Source of the DNA: Saprospiraceae bacterium
GTDB taxonomy: Bacteria > Bacteroidota > Bacteroidia > Chitinophagales > Saprospiraceae
Length of the DNA stretch: 32,959 nucleotides
Reading direction: 5' to 3'
Assembly (NCBI GenBank): GCA_013001595.1
Contig: JABDMH010000040.1
Location: 1-32,959 of the forward strand
Position 1 is the stretch's first letter, and every line of letters starts with the position of its first letter. Shown here piece after piece: positions 1 to 8,507 of this stretch. The position numbers were made by a program, and so were the translations under genes. The notes under the pieces are model-generated. The model saw only the letters and a program-made list of their open reading frames with translations, searched no databases and was not told where the DNA came from.

Positions 1-61
1 ATCAGATTCCGGAAGAGCATCCCCGTTTTACTAAAAAAAGTGAGTAGTTACTTTCAAGGCA

Positions 62-92
62 CAAAAAAACCCTCATACTATGTATGAAGGCT
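62..92 (-). terminator. Rho-independent terminator after tRNA-Asp
   Basis: On the minus strand, downstream of the tRNA, there is a hairpin (arms around 71-79 and 82-90, short A/T loop) followed by a run of seven T (63-69). It is placed to end the tRNA transcript. Confidence 0.75.
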
Positions 93-105
93 TTCTAAAG
101 TTTTG

Positions 106-179
106 CGGTCCGGACGGGACTCGAACCCGCGACCCCATGCGTGACAGGCATGTATTCTAACCAACTGAACTACCGGACC
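106..179 (-). tRNA. tRNA-Asp (anticodon GTC)
   Basis: The reverse strand folds as a 74-nt cloverleaf. The 7-bp acceptor stem GGTCCGG/CCGGACC is complete, the anticodon arm is CATGC-CTGTCAC-GCATG with anticodon GTC, and the T arm carries GGGTTCGAGTCCC. The discriminator base is G. The CCA end is not encoded (the next bases are CAA). It closely resembles bacterial tRNA-Asp and is followed by a terminator hairpin. Confidence 0.95.
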
Positions 180-346
180 TTTCCAAGTCTTTATTGGACA
201 GTGGGCAAATGTAAGAACGTTTTCAATAGCGTACAAGCGAATGAACAGAAAGATGTCTTCGCCAAGCTAAGATCCCTTCGTCCACTCCAGCGTGGGTGGT
301 ATCATTCAAAGATCTCGATAATGGCTGCTCAGCAGCAATTTGGGCA

Positions 347-2101
347 TCACAGCTTGAGCAGCTGTCGTCCTTGTCCACCCAACGATACAAAATAGAGCCC
401 CGGTGACCAGTGACTGGTATTGATCACCATGCGAGGTTGCAATGTATCACGGTATTTCCTGAGGATCTGGGTACCATCGGATCGGTAGATGGTAAGGATT
501 TGGGCATCGGCAGTTTGCCCGGACCACTCAATCTCCAATCGATCCTGTACTGGATTGGGAAAGACTTTCCAGGATGCGGTAGCTAAGTCGGTTGTAGCCG
601 TGAGTTCGTTTTTCGGAGCATACACTTTGAGATTTCGCCAATAGCCGCGCATATGAGTTGGACCACAATTACACCACAGCCCAAAAGATCGATCCCGGTT
701 GGTGTCCAGTTCCACCGTGTCTCTGGCCACTTCTTCGCGGTCGACAAACATTTGGATGATGCCGGAAGAATCATTGTGCGCCACAGCAATCTCATACCAG
801 CGATCATATTCAAAGGGTGCATCTATACCTTTGGCTTTGTTCCAATTGTTGTAATACAAGCTTAAGGTCTGAGAACTCTGCGTGTACATGGGTGCCAGAT
901 AGCGCCAGCCCAATCCCATGACGAAAATGCTGCGTCTATCCCTGCCTGGCATATCTGTGATGGCATCAAATTTTACGTCTAGAGATATATATAAGTCCTC
1001 GAAATCAAGGGCGGTAAATCTTGTTTGAATGTGACTGGTCGAATCGTCCACGACACCACTGGAAAAGATGCCTGATCCTTCGAACGGGGGTACGTTGGTG
1101 AGGGTTAAGTCGTCATGTGTGCCGAGCCTGTCCATACCATCTTCCAACATCGGAAAGTGTGAAACCAGGGATAGGTCCGTACGAGGTGGATGGACGATGA
1201 GCTCGCAACTTTGCTGTCGACCTATTGAATCGCTGACCTGGTAGTGATAGGTTCCTACAGACAAGCTATCTTGCTGCCACCGTGTTGCGTCTAAGCGCGT
1301 CAGTGCACTGGGATCCGAGCCCTCCGTGGTGATGGTGTAAGGTACGGTGCCGCCTGCGACCTCCACTTGGATGATGCCATCCGATGCTGTCGAGTCGCTG
1401 ATCTGCTGATCCACCCGGCATGTGACCGCCATCGTATCGGGGCCTACCTCGATTTTGGATGAGTCTGGACCATAGATTTTTAGATTGCGCCAATAACCTG
1501 CCATAGCATGATGACCACAAAAGCAATCCAGTACGATGGTGCGATCATTGGCAGCTTCTAGATCGAAAGTATCTTGTGCAACTACCTCTCCATCGATCAA
1601 CATTCTACCCGTTTGGGTCGCCCTCTGATAGGTGAGCACCAGCGAATACCAGGTGTTGTATTGAAAGTGAAAAGAGCCGGGAGCTATCTCCCAATTGTTG
1701 TAGCGAAACCTGATTTCTTGAGATGTTTGGTTGTACGATGCAGCCAACCAACGCCAGCCACCTCCTCCGACGATGATGGACCTATTCAGGTCTGGTCCTG
1801 ATACCGAGTCAATATTAAATTCCAGCGATAGGTAGATGTCATCATGATCGATATGGGGAAATCGTCCGTTGACACGATTGGCTGTATCGGAGAAAGAATT
1901 GGCTCCATTGCTGTAAATCGCCATATCCAAGACTTCGATGTTCGCTATCGTGAGTTCATCATATTGACCGGTCACATCTGACAAGTCTCCCATAAGCGGA
2001 TAGTATGCGAGCAGTGCCCTGGTGCTGGTGTCCACTTGCGTATAGCTTTGGGTGCTAAAGGAAAGGAAGACAATTAGGACTGACAAGTTAGATAATGACA
2101 T
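347..2101 (-). CDS. Secreted double-LamG protein with T9SS C-terminal sorting domain
   Basis: This 584-residue exported protein is probably displayed on the surface and may bind carbohydrate. A short hydrophobic signal peptide (about residues 1-22) is followed by a concanavalin/LamG-like domain (about 28-215). Next comes a SprB-like repeat (about 225-305, containing a GG-x-x-PY motif), then a second LamG-like domain (about 310-500). The protein ends with a Por-secretion (T9SS type A) domain of about 75 residues that begins KVFPNPVQD. The two LamG halves end with nearly the same YWRNLK-[IV]-Y motif, which points to internal duplication. The start is supported by AAAGGTG a short distance upstream of ATG. 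It is oriented away from the SusCD locus and may not belong to it. No catalytic residues were recognised. The domain calls come from sequence pattern; a ligand cannot be named. Confidence 0.85.
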   Translation of the reverse strand: MSLSNLSVLIVFLSFSTQSYTQVDTSTRALLAYYPLMGDLSDVTGQYDELTIANIEVLDMAIYSNGANSFSDTANRVNGRFPHIDHDDIYLSLEFNIDSVSGPDLNRSIIVGGGGWRWLAASYNQTSQEIRFRYNNWEIAPGSFHFQYNTWYSLVLTYQRATQTGRMLIDGEVVAQDTFDLEAANDRTIVLDCFCGHHAMAGYWRNLKIYGPDSSKIEVGPDTMAVTCRVDQQISDSTASDGIIQVEVAGGTVPYTITTEGSDPSALTRLDATRWQQDSLSVGTYHYQVSDSIGRQQSCELIVHPPRTDLSLVSHFPMLEDGMDRLGTHDDLTLTNVPPFEGSGIFSSGVVDDSTSHIQTRFTALDFEDLYISLDVKFDAITDMPGRDRRSIFVMGLGWRYLAPMYTQSSQTLSLYYNNWNKAKGIDAPFEYDRWYEIAVAHNDSSGIIQMFVDREEVARDTVELDTNRDRSFGLWCNCGPTHMRGYWRNLKVYAPKNELTATTDLATASWKVFPNPVQDRLEIEWSGQTADAQILTIYRSDGTQILRKYRDTLQPRMVINTSHWSPGLYFVSLGGQGRQLLKL

Positions 2102-2439
2102 GGCTAGTTTTTCACCTTTATTGCACAGCTGGCAAATTGGTTACCCATTGATTGTCTGTTTATCCAGGTCAAGTACATGGATTATGAAAATTAGTAGATC
2201 GTATTTTTAAAGATGGCTACATGATGCCGAGCATCAGGCATCGTAAAGAATATTTCGACAGACGTAACCTGTCTATAAACCTTTTCAAAAAAAGGTCTGG
2301 CTCCAGCTTAGGTTTCATAGGCGAGTGTTGCACTTAGTGCTTTGGAGCGTCCATACCCTATACTGTATGAGCTAGACGACTACTAAGAGCTAAAATAAAG
2401 CCATCTAACCTAGCGCAGTAAAAATAATTAGCCTTTTCC

Positions 2440-2670
2440 CGACAATTTGCGGAAGCAGAATGACGATTGAAGAGGAAATGGAAGTTTTGGTATAGTAGGG
2501 ATCGGCAAATTCCTGAGCATCGATTTATCCACGTGCCTTTGAGCGCAGTAGATTCGATCAAGCGAACGGCTGGGGTTGTGAGCGTTGAGCTTTTTGAGTT
2601 TAGCCAAAATATCGGCAGCGAAAGCGTTTTTCTTTCTTTTTGGGCACAAAAAGGAAAAAGAAAATAGCAT
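2440..2670. repeat. Probable dispersed non-coding element with hairpin end
   Basis: A distinctive segment ends in a C/T-rich arm, the spacer GGCA and an A/G-rich arm (about 2623-2666), which can fold into an imperfect stem of about 15 bp. Conceptual translations of the minus strand look like the spurious hypothetical proteins that recur in Bacteroidota genomes, which suggests a multi-copy element rather than a gene. Only one copy lies in this window, so its repetitive nature is inferred. Confidence 0.35.
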
Positions 2671-2956
2671 TGCCTTGATTTTGAATGATTTGATTCATCT
2701 AAATCCGATGTGTGAAAGTCATTACTTGAGAGTTCCTCCCATTTGTTGAAAATCATATTGTATTAATAATCAATGTGTTATATGGTGTTTTAGGATTTGA
2801 TCGGATGCACACGTTTACTGCCGAAACTTAAGTGGACTAATATTAGATGCCAACATAATACTATTTAATGATCCTCTTAATAAGTGAGTTGGTTTTGTAT
2901 CGTATATGCTGCAAACTCCCTTATCCGCTTTCCTATCCTCATACCCTTCCTTTTAG

Positions 2957-3020
2957 CCACAGAAAAGTATAGGTCATATACATTTGACACTCGCATAATC
3001 ATACCTATGTGTCTCTGTGG
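2957..3020. repeat. Two-step inverted repeat upstream of the ECF sigma gene
   Basis: CCACAGA (2957-2963) pairs with TCTGTGG (3014-3020). Nested inside, ATAGGT (2969-2974) pairs with ACCTAT (3003-3008). Together they could form a stem with a symmetrical 5/5 internal loop about 90 bases before the sigma factor start. It could be a transcript structure or an operator, or chance pairing. Confidence 0.4.
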
Positions 3021-3108
3021 TTCCATCTGATCCGGGGAGGTCCTAGTTTACTTAGGACTGCCTGATCATCTGCTTATTTTTTTGCTAATAATTCAGTACC
3101 TTGTATAG

Positions 3109-3708
3109 ATGGCTGGAAGATCGGACCGAGCGTTGATGGCTTCATTGACCAATGGAGACAGAGAAGCCTTGGCCGAGCTTTTTGAAAGGCATTACGATCA
3201 CCTGTTGCACTATGGCATCCGCATCAATGCACACCAGTCGCACGCAGAAGAGTGTGTGCAAGAACTCTTTATTTATTTGTTTGAATCTGCGCACCGGATT
3301 GGAGATGTGAAACAAGTGAGGGCCTATCTTTTCAAGTCGCTGAGAAGACGAGTATTACAAAAAATTTATGCTGAAGGAAAGCACGAAGAACGTCGTAGAC
3401 ACCTCTTAGATCGGGTCGATATGACCTTCGATTTGCAAGACATCGCGGCAATACCAGACTCAGGGGAAAGAATGCGCTCCATCCTATTGAAAGAGTTGAA
3501 TAAACTACCATGGCGACAGCGAGAAGCTGTTTATTTGCGCTATTACAATCGCCTAAGCACCAAAGAAATTGCCGAAATCATGGGTGTGGCAAATCAGACC
3601 GTACTCAATACGCTCTACCAGGCTTTAAAAAACCTGCGCAAGCGCGATGCCATCAAGCAGCTGGCAGCCAATGCATGGCCACTGCTCCTTTTCGCTTTAA
3701 TAGGCTGA
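3109..3708 (+). CDS. ECF-family RNA polymerase sigma factor
   Basis: This 199-residue sigma-70 family protein of the extracytoplasmic function type would direct RNA polymerase to the promoters of this locus. Region 2 spans about residues 20-90 (ALAELFERHYD through the YLFKSLRRRV segment). Region 4 spans about 125-180, with a helix-turn-helix around LSTKEIAEIMGVANQTV. The length is normal for FecI-like Bacteroidota factors. The C-terminal tail is hydrophobic (AWPLLLFALIG), an odd ending for a soluble sigma factor. A FecR-type anti-sigma gene follows after 279 bases, and then a SusC transporter with an STN domain, the usual order of a trans-envelope signalling system. The ATG at 3109 fits the start of the family's N-terminus; no strong ribosome binding site is seen. 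Confidence 0.93.
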   Translation: MAGRSDRALMASLTNGDREALAELFERHYDHLLHYGIRINAHQSHAEECVQELFIYLFESAHRIGDVKQVRAYLFKSLRRRVLQKIYAEGKHEERRRHLLDRVDMTFDLQDIAAIPDSGERMRSILLKELNKLPWRQREAVYLRYYNRLSTKEIAEIMGVANQTVLNTLYQALKNLRKRDAIKQLAANAWPLLLFALIG

Positions 3709-3987
3709 CTCCGCAATCCCCGCTACCCCTAGTCAGTACTTTGTGTTTGGTCCAAATTAGGTGGGATAAGTCTGGCAGCCATCTTCTTATTCTTGTTTAC
3801 CATCTATTCGTTGCTGCTAAAAAAAATACTCGATACGCAAGGGTCCAGCTGGCGCTGGTATTTTCGATGGCTGTGCCGAATTCGAGTCTGTCAAAAAAAG
3901 AATTTCTATTTCAATGGCTGTGCAACTAGTATAAGGAGAGGTATTGCCCCTCTATACAGGTATAGAGACACATAATAACTCATCTTA
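3709..3987 (+). other. Sigma/anti-sigma intergenic leader
   Basis: These 279 bases lie between the sigma and fecR genes, with no credible gene. A 10-base direct repeat (ATGGCTGTGC) occurs near 3868 and 3914, and a near-perfect palindrome lies just before fecR. This gap is longer than the usual short gap between such genes. Confidence 0.4.
3950..3967. promoter_or_regulatory. Perfect 8-bp inverted repeat in front of fecR
   Basis: CTCTATAC-AG-GTATAGAG is a perfect inverted repeat with a two-base centre, ending 20 bases before the fecR ATG. With a two-base loop it is a poor RNA hairpin, so a protein-binding operator is the more natural reading. Its function is inferred from position only. Confidence 0.45.
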
Positions 3988-5010
3988 ATGACTGTACTGA
4001 GCGACAAGGAATGGGTATTGCTGGAGGAATGGTTGGCAGATGAAACCTTTGTAGGCTGGGCCAACGGCGAGGACGAAGAAAGTGTGGCCATGTGGGAGAA
4101 ATACCTCAATAGAAGTCCGGGGCATTGGAAGGTGGCTAAAGTGGGTCGAACCTTAATACAAGGTGTACCATTTGCCAATGTTGACTCCAATGACAGGAGA
4201 CGGATGCTGGCACTGGCTAATTTAAATCGCCGGCTTGATCGGCATAAGGGAAGGACGCAACCTGTGGTGAAAGTTGTGCAAAAAAATAGGATGTGGTTCA
4301 AGGTAGCTGCCGCAGGGATGTTTTTGATTGCAGCCACAGGTATCTATTGGCACTATTTCTATGATGCCCAAATCACTATAGCTACGAATTTTGGAGAGCA
4401 GCTTAGACACGACCTCCCTGATGGCTCTGCCGTCTCTCTAAATGCGAATTCAAAATTGACCTATTCGAAACTTTCTCCACGCAGGGTAAAATTGGAGGGA
4501 GAGGCTTTTTTTGAAGTAGAACGCAAGCCAATATCTGAAGCAAAGTTTCGCGTAATCACCAATGATTTAGAGATCATCGTGTTGGGTACGACCTTCAATG
4601 TGAATGCACGCAACGACAAGACCAAGGTGTTTCTTGAAGAAGGCAGGGTCGATCTCGAAGCTGCTGGGGGTGTGGAGAAAATCGTCATGGAGCCAGGCGA
4701 CCTGATTACCTATTCTAAGAAAAATCGAGAGCTCCTAGAAAAACGCAACGATGCCTCGGCACTAAAAACCGCTACATGGAAAGAGGGCGCTTTAATCTTC
4801 AAGGACACGCCCCTTTTGGAGGCTCTTTTTGAAATCGAAGATATTTACGGCATTCAGTTTATTATTCAATCTGAATCCCTAAAAAAGTTACATATATCCG
4901 GGGGTGTGCCTATTAAAAATTTGAAGGTCACTCTAAGTACGCTGACAGAAGTCTATGGTATGGAATTGAGGAAGGAAGGAAAGCGATACTTCGTTGGCGG
5001 AAGTAAATAA
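3988..5010 (+). CDS. FecR-family anti-sigma factor
   Basis: This 340-residue inner-membrane regulator is expected to hold the preceding ECF sigma factor and receive a signal from the SusC transporter. Residues 1-100 form a cytoplasmic sigma-binding part, residues 103-124 are a single membrane helix (FKVAAAGMFLIAATGIYW), and about 127-240 are the periplasmic FecR domain (LPDGSAVSLNANSKLTY, then EGEAFFEV and VLGTTFNV). About 265-337 are a DUF4974-type C-terminal domain (FKDTPLLEALFEIEDIYGI), the part that resembles and probably contacts STN domains. All the hallmarks of the family are present and the length is normal. It lies directly upstream of susC, separated by 70 bases that include a hairpin. 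Confidence 0.95.
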   Translation: MTVLSDKEWVLLEEWLADETFVGWANGEDEESVAMWEKYLNRSPGHWKVAKVGRTLIQGVPFANVDSNDRRRMLALANLNRRLDRHKGRTQPVVKVVQKNRMWFKVAAAGMFLIAATGIYWHYFYDAQITIATNFGEQLRHDLPDGSAVSLNANSKLTYSKLSPRRVKLEGEAFFEVERKPISEAKFRVITNDLEIIVLGTTFNVNARNDKTKVFLEEGRVDLEAAGGVEKIVMEPGDLITYSKKNRELLEKRNDASALKTATWKEGALIFKDTPLLEALFEIEDIYGIQFIIQSESLKKLHISGGVPIKNLKVTLSTLTEVYGMELRKEGKRYFVGGSK

Positions 5011-5021
5011 GGTATAAAGCA

Positions 5022-5049
5022 CTGGAGCGGATCCCACAATCCACTCCAG
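5022..5049 (+). terminator. Hairpin between fecR and susC (attenuator candidate)
   Basis: CTGGAG-C-GGA (5022-5031) can pair with TCC-A-CTCCAG (5040-5049), giving about nine base pairs with one mismatch. No T run follows, so it is not a standard terminator. It could instead lower read-through or protect the highly expressed susC mRNA. Confidence 0.4.
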
Positions 5050-5080
5050 CAGTTATTAATAACAAAAAACGACCAAATGT

Positions 5081-8000
5081 ATGAAAATCCGAAATGAGTT
5101 ACGACCGCTGCTCCTAGTGGTTTTACTGGCCTTTACATATGGATCTCGTGCCAGTACTGCGAGCTTTCTGGAAGACGAACCTTTAAGTGCTGTACTGGAT
5201 AGAATCAGCGAGAACTATGAGGTGATCATCACCTATGAGTCAAGCCTCCTGTCAAAGATCAAAGTAGAGTTCGAGCTAAGGGAAGGAGAATCGCTTGAGT
5301 TCGCTGTAAATAGGGCCATTAGTAAGACCGACCTTAGATATAAGCAGCTCACATCTAAGTATTACATTGTTTACAAGGGCAATCGAACCAATAAAAAGAG
5401 CCTAAGGAAGATCAAGAAGAAGTTTGAGCAAATTGAAAAACTTCAACTTGAAGAAAACATCAGCATTCAGCAGACCTCAGAACAGCCTTTGGAGGTACTG
5501 AATACGATCTTCAAAGCAGCACGCGAAGAGCTGGCCGAAAGAACCATTTCGGGTACGGTAACAGATGAAACCGGTGCTCCATTGGTCGGTGCCACGGTGC
5601 TGGTGCAGAACACTGCAATCGGTACCACTACCGACTTGAATGGAAAATTTGCCCTCGATGTACCTGATGATGCCAACGTGTTGGAGGTGTCTTACACGGG
5701 CTATGCCAGCCAAGAAGTGCTGCTTGATGGCAAGTCCACTTTTGATATCCAACTGGCCGAGTCCATTTCAGAATTGGACGAAGTAGTCGTAGTGGGCTAT
5801 GGTACCGTGAGAAAAAGAGACCTTACCGGGTCTGTAGGTTCACTTGATGCCAGAGAGTTTGAGGATGAAGTCATCTCGAATGTCTCGCAAGGACTCCAAG
5901 GCAAAGTGGCCGGCGTAAATGTGACCACCAACGGAGGAGCTCCGGGTGGTGCAATGATTGTAAGGATCAGGGGAAATAATTCGGTCATCGGTGGCAACGA
6001 TCCACTTTATGTCGTTGACGGATTTCCAATTACAGCGGGCAACATTGGTGAAACCAATCTCTTGGCCACACTTAATCCTGGAGATATCGAATCCATCGAA
6101 GTCTTGAAAGATGCATCAGCAACTGCCATCTATGGATCTAGAGGCAGTAATGGAGTGGTGCTCATTACCACGAAACAGGGGAAACAGGGATTGAATAGGG
6201 TAGAATTTGAAACCTCGGTAGGCACCAGAAATGTAGCCAGGACATTGGATATGATGAACAGCAGCCAATTTCTGGAACTCGCCAATGAACGCGCCGTCAA
6301 TGACGGCAATGCACCATTTTTTACGCCTGAAGAAGTAGCTACTTTTTCTCGGACCAATACAGATTGGCAAGATGAAGTTTTTCGCAGTGCGCTGGTGCAC
6401 AACCATAGCCTCCGTTTTTCCGGTGGAAATGATAATACCAGATATTTGGTTTCGGGAAATTATTTTAGTGAAGAAGGTATCATTATCGGTTCCAATTTTA
6501 ATCGTGGATCGGTGCGACTCAACTTAGATAAAGATTTTGGCGATCGATTTAAATTATCAACACGCATGTCTTTGTCCAGGTCTTCTAATAATGAAGTGCC
6601 GGCCAATAACATCATGCTGAGTGCGCTTTCTGCACCTCCATTCTTAACACCCCGTTATGAGGATGGAAGCTATGTACCAGGACCAGAATTAAAAAGATTC
6701 CCGTTCAGCCCAAGTGCCGGTTCAAATCCAGTGGCCGTAGCCCTCGAACAGCTCGATCATAGAATCATTGATCGGGTACTGGCCAATATGTCCGGTAGCT
6801 ATGAGATCTTAGATGGTCTGACATTTAAGGTACTGGCCGGTATTGATCAGCTCAATAATAATCTGGATTTCTATAATCCGCGCACACTTGAGGCAGGTCT
6901 TCCTGCCGGATCAGGATCAAAGAGTTTTGGTTCAACCACATCTTTCCTGAATGAAAACACGCTAAATTATAATACCAATCTACGCAGCAATGACCGCCTG
7001 GATGTGACCCTTGGATTTACCTGGCAGGAAGAAGTGAGTGAATTTCTTTCTGGTTCAGCCAGCGGATTTGTGACCGATGATCTGCAAAATGATGGGTTAA
7101 GTGCAGGTGAGAATTTTGGTGCACCGAATACCGACCTCACTGAGTGGAGTTTATTATCATTCCTGGGTCGTGTCAACTACAATTTGGATGAAAAATACCT
7201 ATTTACTTTTTCCGGTCGAAGAGATGGTTCCTCCCGATTTGGTGAAGGAAATAAATGGGGCTTTTTTCCATCGGTAGCCTTTGCCTGGAGATTGTTGGAA
7301 GAAGATTTCATTCAAAGTGCATTGCCATCAAATGTATCAGATCTAAAATTTCGCATGAGTTGGGGGATTTCTGGAAACCAAGCCATCTCTCCTTTTCAGT
7401 CGCTACAGCGATTTTCTGATGTGAGCTTAGCTTTCGGCGGCACTCCCACAACTGGTTTTAGGCCAGCCAATCTGGGCAATCCCGACCTCAAGTGGGAGAC
7501 CACCAATGAATTTAATGTTGGGTTGGAGTTCGGATTGTGGAATCAGCGGCTGAGCCTCAGTGCCGACTATTATGTAAAAAATACGGAAGACCTCTTGGCA
7601 CTAGTGAACCTACCACCTACCTCAGGATTTTCTACCACCATTCAAAACATTGGTTCTACCAGAAATAATGGTGTCGAGTTAAACCTTGGGGCAGTCATCA
7701 TGCGGAAAAGTAATATGCAATGGGATGCCAATTTTAATATTGCCGCCAATAGAAATGAAGTGACGGAGACCGCAACCGGACAAGACATCGTTGGACCCGG
7801 TATCGAAATCGTAGGACCTGCCAACGTAGTTAGAGAGGGTGAGCCACTATCTGCCTTCTTTGGATTAGAACTTGATGGATTGACAGAAGAAGGCTTGTTT
7901 AATTACGTAGATCAGAATGGAGACGGTAACATTAATGACGCTGACCGGGTGATTCTAGGGAGTCCCTATCCAGATCTTTTTTATGGTTTTTCATCCGATT

Positions 8001-8473
8001 TTTCTGTCGGCAATTTTTCACTGCGTGTGAATTTCCAAGGGGAATTGGGTAAGGAACTCTGGTTTATGGACATCTACCGTTTTGGGGCATCCATGCATCG
8101 AGGGGGAAATTCTTTTTCCGATGTGGCCACAGATCGCTGGCGGCCAGACAACCCAGATCCCAATGCTAAGTACCCTAGAGCAACACAAACCTTAAATCAG
8201 CAACCCTCGGAATTTTACCTCGAGAAAGCAGATTATTTAAGACTGCAAAACCTAAGGTTAAGCTATAACCTACCGCTCAAATCTTGGAATTTCACTGGGA
8301 TTAAAAGTGCCTCTATTTATTTTAGTGGTCAGAACCTCTTTACCATTACTCCCTATAGCGGCTACACCCCAGACATTGATACTTTCAGTAGCGGTGATCT
8401 GCGTATCGGCATAGATTATAGGAGTTATCCCATTTCAAGGTCCTTCTTGTTTGGCTTGAAGGTAGGTTTGTAA
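5081..8473 (+). CDS. susC-like: SusC/RagA-like TonB-dependent outer-membrane transporter with STN domain
   Basis: This 1130-residue outer-membrane beta-barrel would import the substrate of the locus, driven by TonB. A signal peptide (about 1-25) is followed by an STN signalling domain (about 27-100), a linker, and a carboxypeptidase-regulatory-like beta domain (about 155-230; ISGTVTDETGAPLVGATV). A TonB/plug junction reads ELDEVVVVGYGTVRKRDLTG, the plug runs to about 370 with DPLYVVDGFP and ATAIYGSRGSNGVVLITTK, and the remainder is the barrel. The STN domain is the feature that couples such transporters to FecR. The C-terminus ends in an aromatic-rich strand. The susD-like gene starts 34 bases downstream. 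Substrate specificity cannot be read from the sequence. Confidence 0.97.
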   Translation: MKIRNELRPLLLVVLLAFTYGSRASTASFLEDEPLSAVLDRISENYEVIITYESSLLSKIKVEFELREGESLEFAVNRAISKTDLRYKQLTSKYYIVYKGNRTNKKSLRKIKKKFEQIEKLQLEENISIQQTSEQPLEVLNTIFKAAREELAERTISGTVTDETGAPLVGATVLVQNTAIGTTTDLNGKFALDVPDDANVLEVSYTGYASQEVLLDGKSTFDIQLAESISELDEVVVVGYGTVRKRDLTGSVGSLDAREFEDEVISNVSQGLQGKVAGVNVTTNGGAPGGAMIVRIRGNNSVIGGNDPLYVVDGFPITAGNIGETNLLATLNPGDIESIEVLKDASATAIYGSRGSNGVVLITTKQGKQGLNRVEFETSVGTRNVARTLDMMNSSQFLELANERAVNDGNAPFFTPEEVATFSRTNTDWQDEVFRSALVHNHSLRFSGGNDNTRYLVSGNYFSEEGIIIGSNFNRGSVRLNLDKDFGDRFKLSTRMSLSRSSNNEVPANNIMLSALSAPPFLTPRYEDGSYVPGPELKRFPFSPSAGSNPVAVALEQLDHRIIDRVLANMSGSYEILDGLTFKVLAGIDQLNNNLDFYNPRTLEAGLPAGSGSKSFGSTTSFLNENTLNYNTNLRSNDRLDVTLGFTWQEEVSEFLSGSASGFVTDDLQNDGLSAGENFGAPNTDLTEWSLLSFLGRVNYNLDEKYLFTFSGRRDGSSRFGEGNKWGFFPSVAFAWRLLEEDFIQSALPSNVSDLKFRMSWGISGNQAISPFQSLQRFSDVSLAFGGTPTTGFRPANLGNPDLKWETTNEFNVGLEFGLWNQRLSLSADYYVKNTEDLLALVNLPPTSGFSTTIQNIGSTRNNGVELNLGAVIMRKSNMQWDANFNIAANRNEVTETATGQDIVGPGIEIVGPANVVREGEPLSAFFGLELDGLTEEGLFNYVDQNGDGNINDADRVILGSPYPDLFYGFSSDFSVGNFSLRVNFQGELGKELWFMDIYRFGASMHRGGNSFSDVATDRWRPDNPDPNAKYPRATQTLNQQPSEFYLEKADYLRLQNLRLSYNLPLKSWNFTGIKSASIYFSGQNLFTITPYSGYTPDIDTFSSGDLRIGIDYRSYPISRSFLFGLKVGL

Positions 8474-8507
8474 TGTTGGCTGGTTTATTAATATTTAAAG
8501 AAGAGTC

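Larger units (their letters stand above)
2102..3108. other. Long intergenic region (about 1 kb)
   Basis: No convincing gene is seen between the LamG gene and the sigma factor gene. Open frames here (for example minus strand 2358-2756) have unlikely composition and no recognisable domain. The region holds a repeat-like element ending in an A/T-rich hairpin (about 2440-2670) and an inverted repeat at 2957-3020, listed separately. The sigma factor promoter is expected in the last 100 bases, but no clear consensus was found. Confidence 0.6.

Noticed and set aside
2358-2756. Open frame of 132 codons on the minus strand (and overlapping frames of 80 and 66 codons)
   Set aside because: There is no domain, signal or start context, and the overlapping frames lie in a repeat-like element with low-complexity ends, so the frames are probably accidental.
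3793-3975. Possible 60-residue peptide between sigma factor and fecR
   Set aside because: It starts with a hydrophobic stretch but then has unlikely composition and runs through the inverted repeat before fecR, with no sign of selection.
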